Shown one piece after another: positions 12,726 to 23,380 of a stretch of 64,000 nucleotides of DNA (positions within the stretch are counted from its first letter, which is position 1; each line of letters opens with the position of its first letter). Source of the stretch: Pascua guehoae (Eukaryota; Basidiomycota; Tremellomycetes; Trichosporonales; Trichosporonaceae); the NCBI GenBank assembly GCA_001600415.1, contig BCJX01000019.1:441924-505923 (forward strand), read 5' to 3'. The notes below the pieces were generated by a model, which saw only the letters and a program-made list of their open reading frames with translations, was not told where the DNA came from and did no database searches. Both the position numbers and the translations under genes were made by a program.

Positions 12726-13206
12726 TACCTTCTCACTTCCACTGCACATGCAATCGGAGGGTAGTGAAGCTGCCACTTTGGGCATGGGTGTGGGCCAAGG
12801 CGAGCAGAGTCTGCACGGGGGCCAACTCAGAGGCACGATACGCGGCTGCACGACCATATCAACGGCCGTTCCTGCCTGCTTTGTCCTGTATTTCCTTTAT
12901 GCCACCCTGCAAAGGTGCTGTGCGCTCAACGGGACCGCCCAGCATCAGCTACACTAGGCACATGGGCAGGTCTAAATTATTTCATAATTGGACGACTACC
13001 TAGTGCGGCCAATAGCTATGCTGTAACCGTTCCGCCTCGAGTTCGCTGCTCCACGCATTTGGAACAGTTCGGTCTGCCACGAAAGAGGTAACAGCGACGC
13101 CTACCTACAGGTGAAGCTCGAAAGTATTGAGGCTGCCACCTTGAGCTCGGCAGCACGCGATGTTGAGCATGGACACTCTCTACATCAATCAAATGGTACC
13201 AGTGTG

Positions 13207-13228
13207 TTAGGGGGTTATGACCCCCTAA
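13207..13228. repeat. Perfect 9-bp hairpin with TTAGGGGG arms
   Basis: TTAGGGGGT at 13207-13215 and ACCCCCTAA at 13220-13228 are exact reverse complements around the 4-nt loop TATG. The arm matches the TTAGGGGG telomere unit known from Cryptococcus, facing its own inverse. Confidence 0.8.
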
Positions 13229-13542
13229 GGAAGCCGTGTATCAGGGTAACTCCTACCATATCGCAAGGTCCACCATGCACATTAAGGACTACAGCCTCGA
13301 GACGATGGTGAGAGATGGCATTTCCTGTACGAGACCCTCCATGCGTGCACCAGGCTCAATGCGGCAGTCTCAATACTTTCCGGTCACACCTGTACCTAAC
13401 TTTGTCAAGGGGGCATGACGACAACCTGCACGACTGCAAACCACACTCCACACCGCTACTTTGTGTGCTTCATCCCCATCGTATTTCATTTCAGCACGTA
13501 TTCAGCACGTACAACCACAACGACAACATTTCTCTACCAGAA

Positions 13543-16062
13543 TCAGGCCCAGAGCTTCTCGGGAGTGTAGCCCGCGCTGACCTCGATAATCTGGCCCTGC
13601 AGAGTCAGTAATCTTCTTTGAGCGAGCCGGCGAGCCCAAAAAAAAAACCAGCTCAAAGTCCTTGGACCCGTTGAGAAGCCAGTTTCGAGCACACGAGGAC
13701 TCGGTTCAGACACCTCGAAAATCCGTGGACCCAATTTAGAATAACCCTAGTACACTTTAGAACGGTCCGAGCGCCCAGACGAGAGCAGCCGAATGCCCCA
13801 AAGGACGCAGTCAAACCCCCTCCCGCTCTCATCCTCACCCCTGTTCGTCCCTCAACCCAACCCAACATTGATTACTCCCACCCAGCAGGCAGTCTTCTGT
13901 TACTTTTGCCTTCTGCCAGTACGCGCAATCGGCGTCGCCATCGTCACCAACTCCATCGTGACAACCTTGAACGCTGTGACCACTTGCGCTCGCCCTGAAC
14001 TGACCCCCCCACCCGCGCCAACCTCGCACCTCGGCCCCCACAAAACTCACCGTAATGGACGGATTCTCCAGCAGGGCAACATACGTATGCGCCACGTCCT
14101 CGACGGGCGGGACCTTTTTCAGAAAGCTCGACTGCTCGACGGCCTTGACCGTCTCCTCGGAGAAGCGCTCGGCCCATTCGGTGAGCATGAGGCCCGGCGC
14201 GACGGCGTTGACGCGCACGCGGGGCGCGCAAGCCTTTGCGAGCGCCTTTGTGAGCTGGATGCAGCCGGCCTTGGAGACGGCTGTTGGCGAGTGTGGCGTA
14301 GGGGGGAAATGGGGGAAGAAACACGTTGTGGAGTAGAGGGTTGGAAGAGAAGCGGGGATGTCCCACGTCGGAGAGGAGAATGTGGACGTTTCGTGCCCGA
14401 GTTTATTTGGGGAGCGGGCGCAGGTTCAGCGTGCCAATGACGATAGTGTGTTCCGGGGGAGACAACGGAAAGGGCATTTGGCGCAGTCAAATAAGGCAGA
14501 GTCACCTATGTCAGTAACAGCCACGTCTGGTCCAAGTACGGTACGCACAGTATGCCTGCGTGTCAGCGTTTCGCCCATCAAGGCTGTTCCCCGCTGTTCC
14601 TCCTCCAACTCTACTGGCTTGGAATCTTGCCCGCTCCGCTCGTCCCAAGACGCACCATGCTGCTCCCGGTCAACTTGAGGCCCGCAATGCTGGCGGAAAT
14701 GACAAACGCGCCCTCGTTCTTCTTGAGCTCGGCCTCGACGTCCTGCATGAGCCACAGGTGGCCCATGACGTTGGCCTGGTAGCACTTTGCCCAGTCGGCG
14801 TCCGACACGGCGTCTGTGAATGTTAGCGCGAGCGCGGATGAGAGCAAAGGGAGGCAAGGGGCCGAATGCAGAGTTGTCGACGAGTGGTGTTGATATCTTG
14901 GAGCGATACGGTCCCCTCCCAGACCGTTCAATCCGGGTTGCATTGCCAGCTTGGTACCGTCCCCCTGAGACGGTACGCTGCTGAGGTGATGGGCATAGCC
15001 CAGAGCAGTGATAGGACTTGAGAGCGTAGCAGCTTTGCTTTTGCGACGAGCCCAGATGACTCCAGCAGCCTCTTGCGAATCGTAGGATGACCCAGAGGAT
15101 TCGACACAGTCACTCTACTCCTCCGACCCGCTCACAACTGTCGAGACCATTCGGGAACTGACCAGCCTAACACCCCATCCCACACCTCCGACCACACTCT
15201 AGACGGGATCGGACCCCGGACGGCATCAGGCCGCTGACCAAGCCAGCACTTTACCCCACCGACCGCCCGATCACACTTGCGACGTTCATCAACCTCACTA
15301 CACCAACGACTCTGTTGATATCACCCTCCTCCATCCCATCCCCCTCCTTTAGCCCCTCCCTCCTTTAGTCCCTCCCTCCGTCAGCCCCTCCCCAACTCAT
15401 CCCATCCCAGCCCAACCCAACTCAACCGAGCCGAACGCAACCGAGCCCAACGCAACCCTAACCGAACCCAATCGAACCCAACCGCCTAATCCCGCCTGCG
15501 CCCCCCCCCCTCCCCCCACCCCCCCGGGGGCCCAGAACTCACGAATATCATCATACGGCGCAAACGTCGTCCACCCCGCATTCGACACGACGAGGTCGAT
15601 CCCGCCCAGCTTCTCAATCGTATCCTTGACAATCGCACGCACGCTCTCGCGCTCAAACGCGTCGCCCTGGACGAGCACGTGTCCCGTGCCCGCGAGCGAC
15701 TCGAGGGTGCCCCGCGCGCGCTCTTCCGAGTTTGCATAGTTTACCGCAATGATGGCGCCGCGTTCCGCCAGCTGCGTGCAGATGGCCGCGCCTGGGTGTT
15801 AGCGAACGAACGAGCGGAGCGAGTGAGTGAGTGAGCGAGTGGGCGTCACTGGTACCCGCGAGCTGTGGGAAGGACTTCGAGGTGGCTAGGCCTCCCGTAG
15901 ACACCTGTGACTCGGCGTATCATAGAGCACACCACCATCCCAAGCCAGTCACACGAGGACACGACACGCAGCGTATTCCATATTCCACAATCTAGACTCA
16001 CCGAGACCCCGCGAGCCGCCCGTGACGAGCACGCGCTTGCCTTGAAGAGACGGAGAGGGCAT
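13543..16062 (-). CDS. Short-chain dehydrogenase/reductase (SDR), six exons
   Basis: This is a classical SDR, an NAD(P)-dependent oxidoreductase; the substrate cannot be told. Exons by my reading are 16062-16002, 15791-15543, 14813-14656, 14555-14549, 14280-14051 and 13596-13543. They join in consistent phases to 252 residues, the usual SDR length. The protein shows the cofactor loop TGGSRGLG near residue 15, LVVSNAG, YQANVMG, the catalytic Ser (S145) in VISASIAG, the catalytic Tyr and Lys as AYSVSK (Y158, K162), VNAVAPG, and the C-terminal ITGQIIEVSAGY. The fourth exon is only 7 nt and encodes A-Y-S; without it the catalytic Tyr is missing. Intron 1 contains an open stretch (about 15904-15835) that could be an alternative exon, but direct joining gives the canonical GLGAAI. 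Intron 2 is 729 nt, long for this window. It may be a 3-oxoacyl-ACP-reductase-like or sugar-alcohol SDR. Confidence 0.93.
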
Positions 16063-17301
16063 GGTAGGTAGGTAAGACTGTGTACAGCTAGACGCGAGGG
16101 CGGGGGATCGCAACGGGGCTCGAGAATGGGTGTGGGTGAGTGTCAATCAGTGCTGTACGACGTGCATGTTGCATTGCATCGTGTTGGGGGAGGTGGGCGG
16201 TGTATGGGCTGTGGGGGGTTGTGTATCGCCGGCGGGCCGGTTAGGCCGGTTACATTTGGCATGTAAGCGACGGGGACGGACAGACCCGAAACCCGAGACC
16301 AGGTCGTCCAGTCTGCCAAGACACTGACCGACTGTTGCATTCTTTGTCGTCTTTGTCGTCCTTTCGTGTTGTGATAGTTTGACTGTGCTGTGACTGCTCT
16401 GACTGTGACGCAAGTGTGAGAACCCCAACAAGTGAGAGGACAGCATATCCTCCATCTACTAGTACTGCACACGACACCTCATCCTGGCACTTGGCACTAC
16501 TGAACACGCCCGCTCATGCGATACAAATCACTCATCCATGGTAAGCAACGCCAAAACTGACACTTCTCGTGACCAACATGCTACAAGACATGCCCACCAC
16601 TCCCTGTAGGCCATGCACATGACCGCACAGGGCACACGGCACATGTCGTCCTCTGCACCGCAGGATACAACAAGCATACCACCACGTCCAAAGTTGCCCA
16701 GACAAACAACATGTCATGCCTCAGACTACCTGCGTGCGTGACCCACACGACCATACGTCGCGATAGCTCGTGGCTGTGATGTATACCCGACGACGAAAGC
16801 CGTCGCCGTCATGTTCCACTATGCGCGTGGTTACTCGTTGATTTGGCCGCGTTCACAAGTTCACTAGCGTGCCGATAATCTGATCGTTCTCGGAGCATGT
16901 TGCAATGTCTCGGCCGGTTTCTGGCCCGCCTTGACCTGGGGTGTGCAGCTGGCGTGCCCTTATTCGGTCATGTCAATGGTGGCGAGACACAGGCGCAACA
17001 TGTTGGGCATGGTAGTTCTCTACGACAGGGGTAGAGGCGGGTCGAGTTGACATGCCGCCACAGTCGCCAATGGACTCATGCCTTGCCTCGCAACCCATGC
17101 AGACGCTTGGCGACCATGTAGTGCTGGCCGCGTGTGGATAAGTAATGCTGTGCAAGCCAGATTCTACCAACCCCACAAACCAATAGTCTCCAAGATAATG
17201 ATTGGGTTAGGTCGAGCCCGGAGCCGCGACAAACTCTCTCCTACGCAGCCCACCCACAGCCCACCAGTTCCCACCCAATACATGCCACATGCCACACCCC
17301 G
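16063..17301. other. Intergenic, no gene seen
   Basis: This 1.2-kb stretch lies between the start of the SDR gene and the stop of the next minus-strand gene. Open frames are short, lie on both strands and lack motifs. It should contain the SDR promoter at its left end and the 3' UTR of the membrane-protein gene at its right end. Confidence 0.6.
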
Positions 17302-18970
17302 CTACTTCCACTTATCCATCCGATCCAGCTCCTCGCCGCCCTGGCGCTCGCGCTCGAGCATGGCGTCAAACTCGCGCTGCTGGCGCTCGAGCTCGCTCGC
17401 GGCGTCATCTCCAGAACTCTGCACGCGCTCTCCCGCGGACCTAGGCTGGGGCACGCGCGGTGCAGAGTCCTGGCGCAGTCGGTCCCACGAGCTCTGGACG
17501 CGGGCGTCGGCGGCCACTGATCCCGCGGGGGGCGCAGATGCGTCGGTAGCTGTGTTGTCGTCGCCTCGTGGGCGCTGGTCGGTGGGTGTCCACGCGCCGG
17601 GGGAGCCGGGGGTGATGCCCGCGCGGTGCTCGGCGATTGCGCGCTTCGAGTCGATGGCGATTTGTTGGAAGACTTTGAGTTTCCTGATCGTCAGTCAGTC
17701 TGGGGAGAGGGGTGGGGGAGGGTGGGGGGAACGGGGAACAAGAGTGGATAGGAGGGGGAAGAAGAGTGGATGGGAGTGTGAAGAAGAGTGGATGGGAGTG
17801 TGAAGAAGAGTGGATGGGAGTGTGAGAGGGTAAGAGGGTAGGAGAAAAAGAGAACAAGAGGGAGGGAGGGTAGGAAGCAGGGGAAGAGAGGATAGGCGAG
17901 CTGCACGCAGGCACACGGCACCTTTGAAGCCGCCGAACAACACAGTGTGCTGCTCAAGACCCGCGGAAAATCCCAGCTGCCGCAAAGAGCCGCCACTAGC
18001 CGACACTTTCCTGCTCACACTCGCACGCGCTCTGTTCTGCACCACCCCGCCAACCCATGCTCCGCCGAGGCAAGTCAAAAGCAGTTCTAGTCCCAGCCAG
18101 AGGCCGCCAGCGCACTCAACGCACCGGACCAACAGCAAAAGCAGCCCACATGCCAGACGTCGCCATTACGACCCCTCTCCGGGCACACCAAGAGGAAAAG
18201 GAGCAGGCATGGACAACGGGGACGACGAGGACCATGTGCAGGCGCAAGTCAGGTCGGAGACTGGTAGTGCTCTCCACAATGCCGTGTACCCCCCCTCGCC
18301 GTCCCCGTTCCACCCAGCCCACCCCACCCGAACCGGTGCCCCTCAGCTCGTGCGGCCCCACTAGCCAGTCTCAGTCTGCTCTTCGGCCCTTTCACCCGCC
18401 CATTCCCACCCCACCCGGGCGTCTACAACGCAAACTAACCTCCCCCCCCCACCCCCCCAACCCACACTCACCTAGTAGCATCGGGCATTTTCGAATTAAC
18501 CTCCATCGCACCCGCAAACCCGCCGAGCGTAAAGCCCAAAAAGCTGCCCGTCATGGCCATGAGGCCCGCGGCAAACACGCGCAGGCTAAAGTGCACGGGC
18601 GGGACGCGGCGCTTGAGGGCAAAGAAGACGGGGATGCCCGTCGTCGCGCCCAGGAGCGAGCTGATGGTCATCCATCGGTACGAGCGGCGGAGGATTTCAA
18701 TGTCGTCGCGTGTGATTTCGCCTGGGTGTCAGTTGGGGACATAGGTTATGGTCGGGGGGGAGGGTATGGTGACGTAGAAGAGGGCAGAGATAATGTATTA
18801 GGGCAGGAGCCACATGGTAGCGGGCAGAATCGCGTCCATGGGACACTTTACTCTGACTCACCGGCATCAATGTGGCGCTGAAGCGTCTCCTTTGTAATCT
18901 GGATCTCGAATGGAGAGGTCGGGATGCGCCCGTCGGGGCGGATAATCTCAAAGTCCTTGTCGCTGCTCAT
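17302..18970 (-). CDS. Conserved-looking two-helix membrane protein
   Basis: Three exons, 18970-18862, 18721-18472 and 17683-17302, join in phases 1 and 2 to 246 residues. The N-terminal 50 residues are soluble and charged (it starts MSSDKDFEIIRPDGR). Two hydrophobic segments follow at roughly residues 54-72 (MTISSLLGATTGIPVFFAL) and 80-107 (a Gly/Ala-rich segment ending LGFTLGGFAGAM). The C-terminal 125 residues are polar and Pro-rich and end in a coiled-coil-like stretch of Glu, Arg and Gln. The compact Gly-rich helical hairpin suggests a mitochondrial or ER membrane protein, but I do not recognise the family. Intron 2 (18471-17684, 788 nt) is unusually long and carries a 22-nt minisatellite. 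Confidence 0.8.
17759..17824. repeat. 22-nt minisatellite, three perfect copies, intronic
   Basis: Three exact head-to-tail 22-nt copies, beginning AAGAAGAGTGG, lie within the long second intron of the two-helix membrane-protein gene; degenerate copies flank them. Confidence 0.9.
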
Positions 18971-19356
18971 GGCGACTGTGAGAGAGGGCTAGTTTGGTGT
19001 TGAATGTTGCGAAAGACGAGTGGTTGGACCCGACGTTGACTTTGGCAGAGGTCGACATTGGATGCCGATCTTGGCCGGCCCTGACGTCAGGAGCGGAACC
19101 AAATCTGCCACAAGCTGCCCCAGCAACTGGGCCCTCTTCTTTGCGATACAAGGCCAGTCGACTTCACTCTACGATCACCATCTGCTGCTGGTTCAGCCAT
19201 GCATCTACATACTCTAGGTACTAGGTATAGCACATACAGGCAGTCTACAATCTATACTGTAAACTGTAAGGGACTACGATGTAAGAGGGTAGGGGGGGTT
19301 GGAGCCATGAAAAAACGAGTACAAGTAGTGTTCTAGAACAAGTCCGCCAGAGCCGC
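18971..19356. promoter_or_regulatory. Intergenic: membrane-protein promoter, eEF3 3' region
   Basis: 386 nt between the ATG of the two-helix protein (18970) and the stop codon of eEF3 (19357). Both genes read leftward, so it holds the promoter of the first and the 3' UTR of the second. I see no clear TATA box or other defined site. Confidence 0.5.
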
Positions 19357-22300
19357 CTAGTCCGAGTCCGTGTCAGGCTCGCGCTCGCCGCCATAATTGA
19401 GCCAGTTGAGCTTGCGGATACGCCTGCGCTCTTCCTGGGCCTTGAGCTCGTTACGCGTCTTCTTCTTCTTCTTCTTGGGCTTGAGCGCGAGCTTGGCAAG
19501 GCGCGCAATGTCGGCCTCGTCGTCCGTGTTCTGTGCGCTAGGTGCGGCCGACGTGACCAAGCTGGTCGTGCCGGTCAAGGGGGTCCCGGCACCAGTGACG
19601 GGCGTAGCCGCGCCGGTGCGCGGGGTACCACGGCCCGATGGCGCGCGCGAGCCGGGGCGCGACGGGTCGTCCCATGCGTCGGCAGCCAACACCTGCTTGC
19701 CAATGCTGGTGAGAACACCAGCCTCGACGTTCCAGATCTCAGGGCACAGCGCAGTGACAAACTCGGTCGAGTGCGAAATAATGCACACGGCACCCTGCCA
19801 CTCCTTGATGGCAACAGCCAGGCCACCAAGCGCCTCGCGGTCCAAGAAGTTGGTAGGCTCGTCGAGGAACAGGCACTGCGGACGGTTGAACATGGCCGAC
19901 GCAATGACGACCTTGACCTTTTGGCCACCCGACAGACCCGACATTTCGTTGTACTGGGCAATGTCGCCGTCGAGACCAACAGCCTCGAGCACCTCGCGCA
20001 CAGCCGTCGCAGACGTGTCACGCATACCGGCACCCTCACGCGACGACTCGAGGTCGTCAAACTGCGTGACGAGCTTCTGGAAGCCCTTTTCGATAAGAGT
20101 CTCGCGCGGGAGCCAGGCGTTGAACTGAGTGGGTTAGTTATAGTCCTACTGAGACACAATCAAAACCCACCTTGTGGTCGTAGCCCTTAAACTTGACCTC
20201 GTACTGGAAGCTCTTCTTTAACTTGGAGCGACCGAGGAGGAACTCAATCTTGCGCAGCTCGCCGTTCTTGCCCTCGATGGGGACCTCCATCATGGCGCGG
20301 TCCGCGTCGGTAATGACACGCGTCGCCTTCTCCATCATCTCACGGTCGTGGCCGTCCTGGTAACGCCACTGGATGTACTGGACGGCAGTCTTGTCGAGGT
20401 GCTGGTTGATGTGGTGGAACGCGTGCTGCGCGACGTAGCCGACACGCAGCGCGGGGTGCTTGTGCACGGTGCCCTCCTGGGGGACAGTCTCGCCAGTGAG
20501 TAACTTGATGAGCGTCGACTTGCCGGCACCGTTGGGGCCGAGAACACCGACACGCGACGAGAGCGAGAGCGAGCACGACACATTCTTGAGCGACGGCTTG
20601 GACGCGCCAGGGTACGTAAACGAGCAGTTGGACAGCTTGAGAATGGCACGCGTGTTGGAGCGCACACCGACAAGCGAGCCGGGTGGCGGGAACGAGAAAC
20701 GAATAGACGTCGCGGCAAGCGTGTAGTACGACTTGGCCGACGGGACACGCTCGACAAACTTGGACAGGTTGCCCTTGTAGTATGCGAGCTTCTTGTTCTC
20801 GTAGTGGATAATGTCCGTGCAGACATTGTCAAGGAAGCCAGAGTCGTGCGAGACAATCAGGCAGGTAATGTCGGGGAGGTTGACGAGGTAGTTTTCGAGC
20901 CAAGCAACAGTCTGGACGTCGAGGTGGTTGGTCGGTTCGTCGAGGAGCAGAATGTCGGCACCGATAAGCATGGCACGCGCAAGCTCGAGCTTCATCTTCC
21001 AACCACCCGAGAGCGACGCGACGGGGTCCTGCTGCTTTTCGTCGCTAAAGCCAACCTCGGTGAGCATGGCCTCAATCTCCTTGCGGGGACGGTCCTTGAG
21101 CTTTGGGTCAGAGTGGATAAACTCGACAATGGAAACCGAAGTGTCCTCGCCCTGGAGAGCGTGCTCGACCATGATGCAGCGCAGCTCGTCGTTGGAAGGG
21201 AAGCCCTCGACCTTGCCGTCGCGGATAGCCTTCATGAGCGTCGACTTGCCCGCACCGTTGGCCGCGCAGATACCGTAGCGGCGTCCGCGGCGGAGAGTGA
21301 GGTTGGTGTGGTTGAGAAGGAGGAGACCACCGTACGCGAGCGAGAACTGAATGTCGCAGAGAAGAGGTCCGTCCGAACCGTCGTCGGCCTCGACAGGCGC
21401 ATACTTGGCCTTGTCAATGTCGAGGAACGCCTGGCGAATGTTGGAAGCAGCGTCGACACCCTCGGCGCCCATAAGGAGCTTGCAGAATCCGGCAAGGGCC
21501 TTGCCCTCCCAGATCGACTCGTCCCAGATGCGGTTCTCGACAAGGTCGGCGACAATGTTGGCCTCGTGCTCAAGAGTGGCGGCAACCACAGGAGTGGACG
21601 ACATGGAGAGCGAAAGGGGGACAGTGGGCTTGGCCGCGAGGCCTGGGACGTTGAGGTGCGCGGCCATGACAGCGAGCGCCTCGTTGACGCCCGCGATAAT
21701 GTCGCGGGGAGGGAGAGGCGTGGCGGTAGCCGATGCACCGGCGCCGTGGAGAATGTCGAGCGCGGTCTGGGCAAAGGCGCGAATCTCGGGGAAAGCGGCG
21801 CCAGTCGCAATCTGCTCAACACCAGTGACGAGGCCACCGAGGTAGCGGGCGGCGACGGTGGGGTCGCGAACGAGCTTGACCAGGTTGCCAATGACGATAC
21901 AGGTCATGCGCTGAGTGTCGGTCGAGCGCTCCTTGAGAGCACGCGTGAGGAGGGGAACCATGACGGCCAGTGTGGGGCCAGTGACCTCTGCGACAAAAGT
22001 CGTCGAGCTGAGGCCCTTGATGGTCTTGGGGACGGCAGCGGGCGACGCCATGGCGTCGACGAGGAGCTTGACGTGCTTGAGCACGTCGGGGTTGGGAAGC
22101 GTACCGCAGAGCGTCGTAGCCGCCTTGGTCGCAGCGGCAGAGACTTCGGCCTTGGTGTCGTGCATGGCTGCCTCGACAAAGGGGATGGTCTCGCCGAGCT
22201 CCATGGCGACCCACTCCTCGGCACCAGGCTTGACAAGCTCCTCGATCGCCTTGAGGGCGGCGACCTTTGAACGCCATCCCTTTGCCTCGGCGAGTGCACG

Positions 22301-22720
22301 GGTGAGAGCGCCAATGACAGTGCGGGTGGCCTCGGGGGGCGTAATCTTGATCATGGCCTTGAGAGACGTGTTGACCGCGCTACGGACTGGCTGGCCCTTG
22401 TCCATTGAGAGGGCGAGCAGAGTAGGGATCAAGGGGACAAAGGCTCCCTCGACACCCGAGCCGAGCGAGCGGCAAACACGCTCGACAAGGACGGGTGCAG
22501 ACTCGCGCTCAAATCCAGACTTGGAGCCGGCCCAGAGCTTTGCAATGTCGACGATTTTAGACTCCTCGAGGGCGTCGAGCGAGCGGGGCGCCTTCTTGAT
22601 AGCGAGGGCAACGGCGTCCGCGGCCGCCTTGGCTTCGACATTGGAAGGTGCCGCGGCAATCTTGGCAATGTCCTCGGCGTAAGGCGACGGCGGGAGTCGG
22701 GATGCGGTCGCGGTCGGCAT
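19357..22720 (-). CDS. TEF3: Translation elongation factor 3 (eEF3)
   Basis: eEF3 is the fungal ribosome-bound ABC-F ATPase that helps release E-site tRNA during elongation; it acts in the cytosol. Exon 1 is 22720-20171 and exon 2 is 20124-19357, joined in phase 0 across a 46-nt intron, giving 1105 residues. The order matches the family: HEAT-repeat region (about 1-330), four-helix bundle, ABC1 with Walker A ANGAGKST (near 485), signature LSGGWKMKL and Walker B LLLDEPTNHLD, then ABC2 with GPNGAGKST (near 730), the chromodomain-like insert (VKFKGYDHKFNAWLP across the splice), LSGGQKVKV and LFLDEPTNFLD, and a Lys-rich C-terminus with KKKKKK. Compared with the roughly 1045-residue yeast protein it is longer, mainly through a Ser/Thr/Pro/Gly-rich insert before the basic tail. 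Start chosen at MPTATASRL; upstream in-frame sequence looks like 5' UTR. Codon bias is strong, as expected for an abundant protein. Confidence 0.98.
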
Positions 22721-23380
22721 CGTGAGAAAAGGCGATAAGAGGAGGCAGGTGGGAGGGAAGAAAAAAAAAAAGTGTACCGGCAGTGGTGCGGTGGCGGTGC
22801 GGGGTCCGCTTTTTTTTGGTGATAACAACAAGGGGGGAGGGCGGGTGAGTGGTGAGTCTAAATTTTTACAGGTTGGGGGAGAGGAGGGAGAGAGGTCGGA
22901 GAGAGGAGTGAGGATGTGGCGAGCTCCTGTGTCTAGACGACGGTAAAGAGGAGGGGGTAGAGTGGGGAGGATGGAGGAGGAGGAGGGGTGAGAGATGAAG
23001 AGGAAGAGAAGGAAAGGGGATGAGGAAGGGAATCTTTGGTGACAAAAGCAATGTCTGCTGGCCGCTGGCCACTCTTTCCTTCCCCCATCGCGTCTCGAAC
23101 CGGGTGGGTGGGTGCTGCTGCAAAATCTCTTTCACCCGCCCCTCCGATCCCGAAGCCCCGCTGAAACGCCCTCACCCAAAACCCTGAACTAAGGCACGAG
23201 TTTTTGCTCGCGTGGATTCCACATGGTTGGATTGTCCAATTTGCTTCCGCTGTAGCGACCTCGGTCTGGTGGACGTCAGCGTTCGTTCGTTCCGTCTGGT
23301 CGGTCGCTACCCAGCGATTTCTCGCCGACCTTCGTCGCCGCTCCCACCACTGCACCCTACTCCACCACCACCCCGCAACC
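22721..23380. promoter_or_regulatory. Divergent promoter region of eEF3 and PHB1
   Basis: 660 nt separate the two start codons. The eEF3 side has an A11 run (about 22761-22771) and purine-rich sequence, which is pyrimidine-rich in the sense of eEF3, typical of strong fungal leaders. The PHB1 leader is rich in CACC. No gene lies in between. Confidence 0.6.

Larger units (their letters stand above)
12603..13542. other. Intergenic, AT-richer, short repeats
   Basis: No gene is supported here beyond a possible first exon of the upstream locus near 12650. The stretch holds a direct repeat of 20 nt and a perfect hairpin with telomere-like arms, both listed separately. Confidence 0.5.

Noticed and set aside
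15190..15275. tRNA-like sequence on the minus strand inside SDR intron 2 (A-box-like TGGCTTGGTC and B-box-like GGTCCGATCC)
   Set aside because: The two boxes are too close for a tRNA, the T stem does not close properly and no acceptor stem can be drawn.
20804..22270. 488-codon plus-strand ORF opposite eEF3
   Set aside because: Antisense shadow of the GC-rich, codon-biased eEF3 gene.
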